DNA of 30,980 nt. Origin: JALYXS01 sp051003795. GTDB taxonomy: Bacteria; Acidobacteriota; Terriglobia; Bryobacterales; Bryobacteraceae. The position numbers were made by a program, and so were the translations under genes. Location of the stretch: positions 1-30,980 of the forward strand of contig JBPCKZ010000147.1 in assembly GCA_051003795.1 (NCBI GenBank). The letters run 5' to 3'. Of the stretch, positions 7,401 to 15,825 are shown one piece after another. A model generated the notes under the pieces. It was given only the letters and a program-made list of their open reading frames with translations, was not told the origin of the DNA and did not search any database. How positions within the stretch are numbered: position 1 is the stretch's first letter; each line of letters opens with the position of its first letter.

Positions 7401-8276
7401 ATGGACTCCTTTCAACAGATCGTCCTGAAGCTGAAGAACTATTGGGCCGAGCGCGGCTGCATCATCCAAGAGCCGATGGATATGGAAGTGGGCGCGGGCA
7501 CCATGTGCCCCGAAACGTTTCTGCGCGTGCTCGGGCCGAAGCCGTATCGCGTGGCCTACGTGCAACCAAGCCGTCGTCCCGCGGATGGGCGCTATGGCGA
7601 AAATCCCAACCGGCTGTACAAGCACCAGCAGTTGCAAGTGATCCTGAAGCCCGCTCCGGACGACGTGATCGAGCAGTATCTCGGCAGCCTGGAGGCAATC
7701 GGCATCGATCTGCGCGAGCACGATATCAAACTCGAGGAAGACAACTGGGAAGCGCCGACCCTGGGCGCGTGGGGCGTGGGCTGGCAGGTGATGCTCGACG
7801 GTCTTGAGATCTCGCAGTTCACCTATTTCCAGCAATGCGGCGGAATCGATCTCGAGCTTGTCCCGGCGGAATTGACCTACGGCCTGGAGCGGCTGGCCGC
7901 GTTTCTGCAAGTGAAAGATAGCATCTACGACATTGAATGGGCTCCCGGCGTGAGTTATCGCGACGTGCGCTTCCGCGACGAGCAGCAGTACTCCGTTTAC
8001 AACTTCGAGATGGCGGATGTGGACACGCTCTGGAAGCTATTCGACCTGCATGAGCGCGAAGCGCGGCGGCTGCTGGATCTCTATCCGAAGTCACAAGATA
8101 AAGCCCGCTTTCCGCTGCTTCCGGCTTACGACCACGTTTTGAAATGCAGCCACCTGTTTAATACCCTCGACGCGCGCGGGGCGATTAGCGTGACGGAGCG
8201 CGTCGGCGTAATCGGGCGCGTTCGCAAGCTCGCGGTGGGCGTCGCGGAAGCTTGGACGAACCAACAGGCCGCATGA
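7401..8276 (+). CDS. glyQ: Glycyl-tRNA synthetase alpha subunit
   Basis: 291 aa, the usual length. This is the class II catalytic subunit of the bacterial alpha2beta2 glycyl-tRNA synthetase. Diagnostic segments are FQQIVLKLKNYWAERGCIIQ at the N-terminus, MEVGAGTMCPETFLRVLGPK, the motif-2 loop VQPSRRPADGRYGENPNRLY, and WGVGWQVMLDGLEISQFTYF leading to QQCGG. The enzyme activates glycine with ATP and charges tRNA-Gly in the cytoplasm. The stop overlaps the start of glyS (ATGA), as expected for subunits made in equal amounts. Confidence 0.97.
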   Translation: MDSFQQIVLKLKNYWAERGCIIQEPMDMEVGAGTMCPETFLRVLGPKPYRVAYVQPSRRPADGRYGENPNRLYKHQQLQVILKPAPDDVIEQYLGSLEAIGIDLREHDIKLEEDNWEAPTLGAWGVGWQVMLDGLEISQFTYFQQCGGIDLELVPAELTYGLERLAAFLQVKDSIYDIEWAPGVSYRDVRFRDEQQYSVYNFEMADVDTLWKLFDLHEREARRLLDLYPKSQDKARFPLLPAYDHVLKCSHLFNTLDARGAISVTERVGVIGRVRKLAVGVAEAWTNQQAA

Positions 8277-10210
8277 ATTTCTTACTTGAAATCGGCGTCG
8301 AAGAAATTCCGGATTGGATGATTCCAGGCGCGCTTGCGAGCTTGCGGGAGTTGTTCGGGGCACTGAAGCTATCCGATCGCTTGGAGGTGGATGGCACGCC
8401 GCGCCGCTTGGCGCTTCGCGCGTGGGACGTGCCGGTGCGCGAGCCGGACGGCGAAGAGCGGGTGAATGGTCCCGCCAAATCCGCGCCGCCGGGGGCGGTT
8501 GCCGGATTTGCTCGCAAGCTGGGCGTCGCGCCGGAACAGTTGGAGCTTGCAGCGGGTCCCAAGGGCGAGTTTTATACCTTCCTCAAAAAGATTGCCGGAC
8601 GGGAAACAAGGCAGATCCTGGCCGACTCTCTGCCCGGCTTGATTTTAAAAATTCCGTTCCCGCGAAACATGTATTGGACCGGAAAATCCGGACCGCGCTT
8701 TATCCGGCCCATTCGCTGGATCGTGGCGCTGCTGGGCGCCGAGATCGTTCCGTTCGAACTGGCGGGCGTGCGATCGGGCAATGAGAGCGGCGGGCATCGC
8801 CGCCTCGGCCGCCATCGCATTGCGGTGACTTTCGATTCCTACGCCCAAGTCCTTCGCGATAATTTCGTGCTGCTTTCGGCGGAAGAGCGCCGCGACAAAA
8901 TCGTGCGCGAGATCGGCGGCATTCATCCCGATCCGGCGCTGCTCGAAACACTGGTCTACTTAACGGAATATCCAACCGCAATAACTGGAAATTTCGATCC
9001 GGATTTTTTGACGCTGCCGAAAGAAGTGCTGAGCACGGTAATGCGGCACCATCAGAAATATTTCTCGGTTGAGACGGCGAACGGGGAACTCGCTCCGCAA
9101 TTCGTTGCCGTGATGAATACCGATGCCGATCGCGGAGGCCTCGTCCAGCGCGGGAATGAGCGCGTGCTGCGCGCCCGCTTCAGCGATGCCCGTTTTTTCT
9201 GGGACACGGACCAAAGGAAGACGCTGGCCGATCGCGTTCCCGATCTGGCGCATGTCACGTTTCAAGCGAAGCTCGGGACATACTTGGAAAAAACCGAGCG
9301 TGTCGCGGAGCTGGTGCGTGAACTCGGCGGCGATTATGCCGCGATTCGCGCGGCGCAACTTTCGAAATGCGATCTCACCACCGAACTGGTGAAAGAATTC
9401 CCCGAGTTGCAGGGGATCGTCGGCGGACTATACGCGCGCGCGCAAGGCGAACCGGAAGAAGTGGCGCTTGCCATCTACGATCAATACAAGCCGGTTGGCA
9501 TGGAGGATTCGATCCCGCGCACGGCGGCGGGCCGTATTGTCGCTCTAGCCGACAAGCTCGATACTCTGCTGGGCTGCTTCCGCGTGGGGTTGATACCCTC
9601 GGGATCGAAGGACCCCTTTGCGTTGCGGCGCGCGGCTCAAGGCGTGGTTCGCATTATCGTCGAAGGCCGGATACGCGTGTCGCTCGGCGGCGCGGGCGAT
9701 GCGGCGTACCGCGAGTTTCTGCTCGACCGCGCGCGCCATTACTTCAAAGACGCGCGCGGTTTCCGGTACGACGAAGTCAATGCGGTGCTGGCTTCGGGCT
9801 GGGACGATTTGATCGGCGTGGAAGAGCGTTTGCTCGCCATTCAGTCGGTGCGCAACACCGAAAACTTCGAACCTCTGGCCGCGAGCTTCAAGCGCATTCA
9901 AAATATTTTGAAGCAGGCTCAATTCGTGGGCGATGGCGCCCCCCTCGATCCGGCACTGCTCGAACCGGGAGCGGAAGCGGATTTGTATAGCGCGTTCCAG
10001 CAGGTTCGCGCCGAAGCCGCTACGCTGGAGTATCGAGCGGCACTCGAGACCATCGCCACGTTGCGACCCAAAGTCGATCTGTTTTTCGACAAGGTGCTGG
10101 TTAACGCGCCCGATCCCAAAATCCGGCAAAACCGGCTGGCGTTTCTACACGCCATGCTCGCCGAATTTTCCACAATCGCGAATTTTTCGGAAATTGTAAC
10201 GACTTCTTAG
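8273..10210 (+). CDS. glyS: Glycyl-tRNA synthetase beta subunit
   Basis: 645 aa from the ATG at 8273, whose ATGA overlaps the glyQ stop. The in-frame TTG at 8252 lies inside glyQ and is not needed. The N-terminus MNFLLEIGVEEIPDWMIPGA is the standard GlyS opening. Other family blocks are FLKKIAGRETRQIL, FPRNMYWTGKSGPRFIRPIR, LPKEVLSTVMRHHQKYF, and RFSDARFFWDTDQRKTL, followed by the HD-like region with the conserved GSKDPFALRRAAQGVVRII block. The C-terminal DALR-like anticodon-binding segment ends with VDLFFDKVLVNAPDPKIRQN. It is slightly shorter than the common 680-700 aa. It supplies tRNA recognition to GlyQ. Confidence 0.96.
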   Translation: MNFLLEIGVEEIPDWMIPGALASLRELFGALKLSDRLEVDGTPRRLALRAWDVPVREPDGEERVNGPAKSAPPGAVAGFARKLGVAPEQLELAAGPKGEFYTFLKKIAGRETRQILADSLPGLILKIPFPRNMYWTGKSGPRFIRPIRWIVALLGAEIVPFELAGVRSGNESGGHRRLGRHRIAVTFDSYAQVLRDNFVLLSAEERRDKIVREIGGIHPDPALLETLVYLTEYPTAITGNFDPDFLTLPKEVLSTVMRHHQKYFSVETANGELAPQFVAVMNTDADRGGLVQRGNERVLRARFSDARFFWDTDQRKTLADRVPDLAHVTFQAKLGTYLEKTERVAELVRELGGDYAAIRAAQLSKCDLTTELVKEFPELQGIVGGLYARAQGEPEEVALAIYDQYKPVGMEDSIPRTAAGRIVALADKLDTLLGCFRVGLIPSGSKDPFALRRAAQGVVRIIVEGRIRVSLGGAGDAAYREFLLDRARHYFKDARGFRYDEVNAVLASGWDDLIGVEERLLAIQSVRNTENFEPLAASFKRIQNILKQAQFVGDGAPLDPALLEPGAEADLYSAFQQVRAEAATLEYRAALETIATLRPKVDLFFDKVLVNAPDPKIRQNRLAFLHAMLAEFSTIANFSEIVTTS

Positions 10211-10224
10211 GAGATGGATTCGAA

Positions 10225-12960
10225 ATGCAAAAGCACGTTTACTCGTTCGGTGAAGGCAAGGCGGATGGCGATGGAAAGATGAAAGAGGTACTCGGCGGCA
10301 AGGGCGCCGGCTTGGCGGAAATGAGCCGCGCGGGGCTGCCCGTCCCTCCTGGTTTCACTATCTCGACCGGCGTCTTCAATCTTTATTTTCAGGCCGGCAA
10401 CCACACGCCTCCCGAAATCGAAAAGGAAATCGACCAAGCCTTGGCGCTGCTCGAAAAGCGCATGGGCAAGAAGCTTGGCGACGAAGAAAACCCGCTGCTG
10501 GTGAGCGTGCGCTCGGGCGCGAAGTTTTCCATGCCCGGCATGATGGATACCATTCTCAACCTCGGACTGAACGACCGCACTGTCGCCGGCCTGGAGAAAA
10601 AGAGCGGCAATCCGCGTTTCGCGCAGGACTGCTACCGCCGCTTTATTCAGATGTTCGGCAACGTCGTGCTGGATATGGGCAAGCATCCGTTCGACGAAGT
10701 TTTCGATGCGCGCAAGAAACAAAAGAAAGCTAAATTCGATACCGATCTTACGGCGGAAGATTTGAAAGCCGTGATCGTGGATTACAAGAAGCTGGTCCAA
10801 AAGAAAACGGGCAAGCCCTTCCCGCAAGAGCCTCGCGAACAGCTTTCGATGGCGCGCGATGCCGTGTTCCGCTCCTGGAATGGCGATCGCGCGATCGTCT
10901 ACCGCCGCATGGAAAAGATACCCGACGATATCGGCACGGCCGTAAACGTTCAAGCGATGGTGTTCGGCAACATGGGCGATACTTCCGCGACGGGTGTCGG
11001 CTTCACGCGTAATCCTTCAACCGGTGAAAAGGCTTTCTACGGCGAATTTCTGGTAAATGCGCAAGGTGAAGATGTGGTCGCGGGCATTCGCACGCCGCAG
11101 CCGATTTCGGAATTGAAGAACGTGATGCCGGACGTTTACGGCCAGCTTCGCGAGATCACCAATAATCTAGAGCGGCACTATCGCGACATTCAGGATTTCG
11201 AGTTCACCGTCGAAGATCACAAGCTGTACATGCTGCAAACCCGCAACGGCAAGCGCACCGGGCCGGCCGCGGTCCAGATCGCCGTCGACATGGTGGCGGA
11301 GAAGCTGATCGACAAGAAAGAAGCGATTCTGCGGGTCGATCCGAAGCAGCTCGATCAGTTGCTGCATCCGGTGCTCGACCCCGCGGCGAAGAAGTCGCTG
11401 CGGTTGCTCGCAACCGGACTGCCGGCATCGCCCGGCGCGGCAGTGGGGACGGTCGTTTTCAATTCGGACGAAGCGGTGGAACGGGCTAAGGGCGGCCCGG
11501 TGATTTTGGTGCGCGGCGAAACCACGCCCGACGATATCCACGGCATGGAAGTCGCGAAAGGCATTTTGACGGCGCGCGGCGGAATGACGAGCCACGCGGC
11601 GGTAGTCGCGCGCGGCATGGGCGCTCCGTGCGTGGCGGGCGCGGGTGGCGTGGAAGTGAATGAACAGCGCCGCGAGATGACCGTTCAGGCGGGGGGCAAG
11701 AAGCTGGTGTTGCGCGAAGGCGATTGGGTTTCGCTCGACGGATCGACCGGCGAAGTGTTCGCGGGGCGCGCGAATACTCTTGACGCCGACCCCTCTTCGG
11801 GCGCCCTTGCGACCTTCATGCAGTGGACCGACGAATTCCGCGGCAAGTTCGGCGTGCGCGCCAATGCCGACATCCCGCGCGACGCGAAAGTAGCGCGCAA
11901 ATTCGGTGCGGAAGGCATCGGCCTCTGCCGCACGGAGCACATGTTCTTCGCCGAAGACCGTATCCAGCACATGCAGGCGATGATTCTGGCTCGCGACGAA
12001 AAATCGCGCCGCAAAGCGCTGCTCCGGTTGCTGCCGATGCAGCGCGCCGATTTCGCCGGCCTCTTCAAAGCGATGGACGGTTTCCCGGTGGTGATCCGGA
12101 CGCTCGATCCGCCGCTGCACGAATTTCTTCCCAAGCGCGAAAACCTGATGGTGGATTTGGCAAAGCTGCCGAACGCCGATGTCAAGACCAAGCGCGAAAT
12201 GGCGGAGCGGTACGGCTTGCAGGTTTCCGCGCTCAAGAAGGAATTGCCGAATCTGCTGCAGCGCGTCGAAGAGCTGCACGAGTTCAATCCGATGCTGGGG
12301 CATCGTGGCTGCCGTCTCGGCATCACTTATCCCGAGATCACCGAAATGCAGGCCCGCGCGATTTTCGAAGCGGCCGTCTTAGTCGCCAAAAAGGGCGTGA
12401 AGGTGATTCCCGAAGTGATGATCCCGCTAATTGGGAGCGTCGAGGAGTTCGACAACCAGAAGAAGATCGTCGTGCGGGTCGCCGACGAGGTGCTTGGCAA
12501 AGCCGGCATGAAAGACCTGAAATATCTGGTCGGAACGATGATCGAAATCCCGCGCGCGGCACTGACGGCCGATCGGGTTGCCAGGGAAGCCGAATTTTTC
12601 AGCTTCGGCACCAACGATTTGACGCAGACCACGATGGGCCTCTCGCGCGACGACTATACGCATTTCCAGGCGGATTACGAAAAAGCGAAAATTTTCAAAG
12701 CCGACCCGTTCGCGGTTCTCGATCAAGAGGGTGTTGGCAAGCTCATCGAGATGGCGGTGAAGGCCGGCCGTGGGGCAAGGAAAGATCTGGAAGTCGGGAT
12801 CTGCGGCGAGCATGGCGGCGAGCCGAGTTCGGTGCAGTTCTGCTATCGCGTCGGGATGGATTATGTTTCGTGCTCGCCCTACCGCGTGCCGATCGCGCGA
12901 CTGGCGGCGGCGCAAGCGGCCATTTCGGGCGATAAGTCCGAGGCGATGCGGACGGCGTAG
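10225..12960 (+). CDS. ppdK: Pyruvate, phosphate dikinase
   Basis: 911 aa, slightly longer than the usual 875-890. It interconverts pyruvate + ATP + Pi and PEP + AMP + PPi. The N-terminal ATP-grasp domain starts YSFGEGKADGDGKMKEVLGG and contains SGAKFSMPGMMDTILNLGLN. The central swivelling domain has the phosphorylated histidine H457 in GGMTSHAAVVARGMGAPCV. The C-terminal TIM barrel carries GIGLCRTEHMF, the FGTNDLTQTTMG segment and catalytic C860 in GICGEHGGEPSS. An AGGAG site (10209-10213) overlaps the glyS stop and fits the ATG at 10225, so it is probably co-transcribed. A PEP/pyruvate or PPi-linked glycolysis/gluconeogenesis role is inferred. Confidence 0.96.
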   Translation: MQKHVYSFGEGKADGDGKMKEVLGGKGAGLAEMSRAGLPVPPGFTISTGVFNLYFQAGNHTPPEIEKEIDQALALLEKRMGKKLGDEENPLLVSVRSGAKFSMPGMMDTILNLGLNDRTVAGLEKKSGNPRFAQDCYRRFIQMFGNVVLDMGKHPFDEVFDARKKQKKAKFDTDLTAEDLKAVIVDYKKLVQKKTGKPFPQEPREQLSMARDAVFRSWNGDRAIVYRRMEKIPDDIGTAVNVQAMVFGNMGDTSATGVGFTRNPSTGEKAFYGEFLVNAQGEDVVAGIRTPQPISELKNVMPDVYGQLREITNNLERHYRDIQDFEFTVEDHKLYMLQTRNGKRTGPAAVQIAVDMVAEKLIDKKEAILRVDPKQLDQLLHPVLDPAAKKSLRLLATGLPASPGAAVGTVVFNSDEAVERAKGGPVILVRGETTPDDIHGMEVAKGILTARGGMTSHAAVVARGMGAPCVAGAGGVEVNEQRREMTVQAGGKKLVLREGDWVSLDGSTGEVFAGRANTLDADPSSGALATFMQWTDEFRGKFGVRANADIPRDAKVARKFGAEGIGLCRTEHMFFAEDRIQHMQAMILARDEKSRRKALLRLLPMQRADFAGLFKAMDGFPVVIRTLDPPLHEFLPKRENLMVDLAKLPNADVKTKREMAERYGLQVSALKKELPNLLQRVEELHEFNPMLGHRGCRLGITYPEITEMQARAIFEAAVLVAKKGVKVIPEVMIPLIGSVEEFDNQKKIVVRVADEVLGKAGMKDLKYLVGTMIEIPRAALTADRVAREAEFFSFGTNDLTQTTMGLSRDDYTHFQADYEKAKIFKADPFAVLDQEGVGKLIEMAVKAGRGARKDLEVGICGEHGGEPSSVQFCYRVGMDYVSCSPYRVPIARLAAAQAAISGDKSEAMRTA

Positions 12961-13109
12961 TTGGAGCCAGTTGCGAAGCACGCTGATATCCTCGTCGAGA
13001 TCCGGCCCCTATGAGCCGCCAGTTGGCGTTTATGGGCGGCGGTTCGTCCCGATCCGAGTCGAAGAACCGTGGGAACGCATTTCATTGCATGGCGGCAACC
13101 GAAGTCTGC

Positions 13110-13505
13110 TTATAGGCGGGTCAGACCCAAGCTGATTTTAATAGCCTCTTCAACACGGTCCAACGCGTCGGCGTCAACTACGCCGAGACGCGTCACCAAC
13201 CGCTTTCGATCAACTGCCCGGATTTGATTTAGGAGAGCGACCGGAGTGACGGAGAGGCCGGTGGCCTCATTCGCCCCGAGCAGCACGTGCACGGGGTTAA
13301 GCGGAAAACGCACCGTAGAGGTGATCGGCGCAACGATGGTGATCTGCGTCAGGCGGTTGGACACGTCGTTTTGGATGACCAATGCCGGCCGGGTCTTTTG
13401 AATCTCGCGGCCTAGCGTTGGGTCGAGCGATGTGACGTAGATTTCGCCCCGGCGCGGGGAGATTGCTTTGTGGGAGCCGGTTGGGGTTCGTCGAGCTGCT
13501 GCCAT
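13110..13505 (-). CDS. MazF/PemK-family mRNA interferase toxin
   Basis: 131 aa. After about 17 nonconserved residues the MazF fold begins: PRRGEIYVTSLDPTLGREIQ, KTRPALVIQND with the conserved R39-P, then the ITIVAPITST strand with T62/S63. Family members cleave single-stranded mRNA at short motifs. The start at 13505 lies 94 nt inside the antitoxin gene, an unusually long overlap. I found no better ATG, GTG or TTG near the conserved PRRGEIY, so this start is accepted with reservation. It is cytoplasmic and presumably neutralised by the adjacent RHH-type antitoxin. Its target motif cannot be predicted. Confidence 0.88.
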   Translation of the reverse strand: MAAARRTPTGSHKAISPRRGEIYVTSLDPTLGREIQKTRPALVIQNDVSNRLTQITIVAPITSTVRFPLNPVHVLLGANEATGLSVTPVALLNQIRAVDRKRLVTRLGVVDADALDRVEEAIKISLGLTRL

Positions 13506-13729
13506 GCTTCATGGTCCACGACAGACCAATCTCCGGCAACTTGCCGATCGATGTCCCGATCGCGGACCGCAGTCCGCTCCAGGCGGGCGCGGAGCGCTTC
13601 AGCGCTCTGATGGGATACGTAATGCTGCACGGCTTTGTCGATGAATCGGCTGCGCTCCCCTGGCCGGGCCAGGCGGTCAATCGTTTTGACCGTGTTTTCC
13701 GGCAACACAATGTTGAGACGCTTGGTCAT
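13412..13729 (-). CDS. Ribbon-helix-helix (MazE/NdoAI-like) antitoxin
   Basis: 105 aa. The N-terminus MTKRLNIVLPENTVKTIDRL is a typical ribbon-helix-helix strand and first helix, followed by SRFIDKAVQHYV. The C-terminal half is charged (WSVVDHEAWQQLDEPQPAPT), as expected for the flexible toxin-binding tail. The last 94 nt overlap the toxin gene in another frame, so the final residues of the tail may be constrained by the toxin N-terminus. RHH antitoxins bind palindromes in their own promoters, and one is present immediately upstream (13762-13780). There is no strong Shine-Dalgarno site before the ATG. Confidence 0.85.
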   Translation of the reverse strand: MTKRLNIVLPENTVKTIDRLARPGERSRFIDKAVQHYVSHQSAEALRARLERTAVRDRDIDRQVAGDWSVVDHEAWQQLDEPQPAPTKQSPRAGAKSTSHRSTQR

Positions 13730-13756
13730 GGAAGTTAACGTTTTGTTGTTATTTGT

Positions 13757-13785
13757 TTGCTATACACAACGCATGTGTATGTCAA
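13757..13785 (-). promoter_or_regulatory. Promoter and operator-like palindrome of the toxin-antitoxin pair
   Basis: On the minus strand a perfect TTGACA -35 box (plus 13785-13780) is followed by -10 candidates TATAGC (15-nt spacer) or TAGCAA (17-nt spacer), placing the start about 22 nt before the antitoxin ATG. Inside the spacer is a palindrome with 7-bp arms, ATACACA and TGTGTAT, separated by 5 nt (13762-13768 and 13774-13780). Its position between the boxes fits autorepression by the RHH antitoxin. Boxes and palindrome are seen directly; the repressor assignment is inferred. Confidence 0.55.
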
Positions 13786-13865
13786 GAGTACATGGTGAGA
13801 GTTTCTTCACGCATGGTCCGCCGCGCAAGCAGGCCGGGAATTTGGCTGAACGCGCGGCTGGCCGC

Positions 13866-15194
13866 TTACCGGACATTCGTCGCAGGAGCCGCTGTTTCTC
13901 CGGAAGCCCGCACGCCGGGGCCGCGATAAACCTTCCCGCCCTTCATAACAAACCGCACCCGCTCGAGCTCCGTAATGTCCTTCAGCGGATCGCCGGACAC
14001 GGCCACGATGTCGGCGAACTTGCCCGGCTCGATCGCTCCCAGATTTTCCCGCCGATCGAGCAATGACGCCGCAACCGTCGTGGCGGATTGAATCGCCTGC
14101 ATCGGCGTCATCCCGTAACGCACCATGTAACCGAATTCCTTGGCCTCGTTTTCAGTCCAGGCGAATCCGCCGACGTCCGTTCCGAAGACGATTTTGACGC
14201 CCTTCCGAACGGCTTTCGCGAATACCGCCGCTTTAAGATCGGCCATCTTCGGCCAGATGGGCTCGCCAGCCGCCGCGCGTCCTTGCGCCACGTACACGCC
14301 CACGTAAATCGTCGGGCACCAGTAGACGCCGCGCTCGATCATCCGGTCCATCAACTCCTCGTTCAAGCCGTCGCCGTGCTCGACCGAATCGACACCCGCC
14401 CGCAGAGCCGCGTCGATCCCGTCCATTCCCATCGCGTGCGCCGCCACTTTGTGGCCGAGCCGGTGCGTTTCGTCCACCATCGCCTTGGCTTCTTCATCGG
14501 TGAAGTTGACGCGCGAGCGCAGCGCGCCGTCTTTCATGTAATACGCTCGATCCGAATAGTACTTGATCCAGTCCGCGCCGTACCGGATCTGTTCGCGCAC
14601 GGCGCGCCTGATGTTGTCCGCGCCATCGACGATTTGCACCCCTTCGGGCATCCTCAGTTCCCAGGAATAACCGAGCAGCGGATACATGCCCGTCGGCGCG
14701 AACGCACGCGTGGCGACGAACATGCGCGGCCCCGGAACGATGCCGCGCTCGATGGCTGTCTTGACATCCACATCGGCATACATCGCCCCCTCGGTTTCAA
14801 GATCGCGGATCGTCGTGAAGCCGTTCATCAGAGCGGTGCGCGCGGCCACCGTCGCGCGAATCGCGCGGTATGGGATGGATTGTTTCAGGAGTTGTTCGTC
14901 GTAATCCGCGGCGGTGATGTCGCCCTGCAGGAGGACGTGCGTGTGAGCGTCGATGAGACCGGGAAGGACGGTCGCGTCGCTTAGGTCGATGACGGTCGCG
15001 CCGGACGGAATCTTCAAGCCGGCTCCGGCTTCCCGGATGCGATCTCCCTCGATGAGGACGATTTGATTCAGCCGCGCGGTTCCGGAGCTGACGTCAATGA
15101 GCCGTCCAGCGCGGATCGCCTGAACCTGTCCGTGGGCGAGAGACGCAAACGCCAGGACTAACGCGATTGGCGAAATTTGCAACCAGGATCTCAT
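13866..15194 (-). CDS. Exported metal-dependent amidohydrolase (imidazolonepropionase/prolidase-like)
   Basis: 442 aa. Residues 1-22 form a signal peptide (SPIALVLAFASLAHGQ), then the beta-sandwich strand AIRAGRLIDVSSG. The amidohydrolase TIM barrel shows all expected metal ligands: H-x-H in PGLIDAHTHV, the probable carboxylated lysine in YGADWIKYYSD, histidines in KVAAHAMG and SVEHGDG, and the aspartate in IVFGTDVGG. The C-terminal strand GKFADIVAVSGDPLKDI closes the sandwich. Relatives include Xaa-Pro and Xaa-Arg dipeptidases and imidazolonepropionases, so a periplasmic dipeptidase is plausible but the substrate is not determined. It lies 10 nt downstream of the DUF218 gene, so the two are likely co-transcribed. 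Confidence 0.9.
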   Translation of the reverse strand: MRSWLQISPIALVLAFASLAHGQVQAIRAGRLIDVSSGTARLNQIVLIEGDRIREAGAGLKIPSGATVIDLSDATVLPGLIDAHTHVLLQGDITAADYDEQLLKQSIPYRAIRATVAARTALMNGFTTIRDLETEGAMYADVDVKTAIERGIVPGPRMFVATRAFAPTGMYPLLGYSWELRMPEGVQIVDGADNIRRAVREQIRYGADWIKYYSDRAYYMKDGALRSRVNFTDEEAKAMVDETHRLGHKVAAHAMGMDGIDAALRAGVDSVEHGDGLNEELMDRMIERGVYWCPTIYVGVYVAQGRAAAGEPIWPKMADLKAAVFAKAVRKGVKIVFGTDVGGFAWTENEAKEFGYMVRYGMTPMQAIQSATTVAASLLDRRENLGAIEPGKFADIVAVSGDPLKDITELERVRFVMKGGKVYRGPGVRASGETAAPATNVR

Positions 15195-15204
15195 GGCGTG
15201 GATC

Positions 15205-15792
15205 TCATACCGTTATTCCAACTTTCCAAAGCGCGAACGCGACCGCCTGCCGGACATACATCCACCACCGTCGCGCTTCCCCTTGCGGGGCCGATTCGCG
15301 CGGCGATCCATAGACCTCCAGCCCGCGCGACCACAGCATTCTCTTGGCGCGAAAGATATGGTACCCGTCGCTCACCACAATGCAAGACCGCAGCCCCATG
15401 CGCCGCATGATCTCCGAAGCGGCCGAAATTGAATAGATCGTGGTCGCGCCCTCTTCCTCCACCACGATAGCCTCCGGCGGCACGCCGCGGTCGATCAGAT
15501 AAGAGCGGCCGACACCGCCCTCGGTGAACGTGGGATCTCCTCCCGCGCCCCCGGTGGTCATGATGCGCGGAGCGAGGCGTTCCTTATAGAGGCGCAGAGC
15601 GTGATCCAAACGAGCGCGCAGAACCGGCGACGGAGTTCCTCGATATTCGGCCGCGCCCATCACGATAATTACATCCGCCGGGCGCGCTTCATCCACTCTG
15701 GACTGCTTGGCGATCCGCACCGTCAACGAAGCCAGGTAGCCGAGGAGGAATAACACCGCCGCGACCGCCGCAATCGGAAGAATGCGTCTCAT
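15205..15792 (-). CDS. DUF218 (YdcF/SanA-like) membrane-anchored protein
   Basis: 195 aa from the ATG at 15792; a more upstream TTG at 15840 would overlap the divergent methyltransferase gene and adds nothing conserved. One N-terminal transmembrane segment (ILPIAAVAAVLFLLGYLASL) is followed by a DUF218 domain: ADVIIVMGAAEYRGTPSPVL, the R.DHALRLY helix, IMTTGGAGGDPTFTEG, ATTIYSISAASEIMRRMGLR and VVSDGYHIFRAKRML. DUF218 proteins are linked to envelope functions (SanA in vancomycin resistance, ElyC in envelope biogenesis), but their reaction is unknown. It is probably tethered with the domain in the periplasm and forms a unit with the downstream exported amidohydrolase. Confidence 0.85.
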   Translation of the reverse strand: MRRILPIAAVAAVLFLLGYLASLTVRIAKQSRVDEARPADVIIVMGAAEYRGTPSPVLRARLDHALRLYKERLAPRIMTTGGAGGDPTFTEGGVGRSYLIDRGVPPEAIVVEEEGATTIYSISAASEIMRRMGLRSCIVVSDGYHIFRAKRMLWSRGLEVYGSPRESAPQGEARRWWMYVRQAVAFALWKVGITV

Positions 15793-15825
15793 CTGCGTTA
15801 TTCTGATGTCAACATTGTATAGGGT

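Noticed and set aside
11167..12303. Long minus-strand open frame opposite ppdK
   Set aside because: The histidine- and arginine-rich translation without motifs is typical of an antisense shadow; PPDK motifs cover the region.
13015..13040. GCCGCC...GGCGGC hairpin after ppdK as a terminator
   Set aside because: Only 6-bp arms, a 14-nt loop and no T-run; insufficient for a terminator call. The rest of 12961-13109 shows nothing recognisable.
15807..15812. TTGACA on the minus strand between the DUF218 and methyltransferase genes as a -35 box
   Set aside because: A correctly spaced -10 would lie inside the DUF218 coding sequence, and the six bases there do not resemble one.
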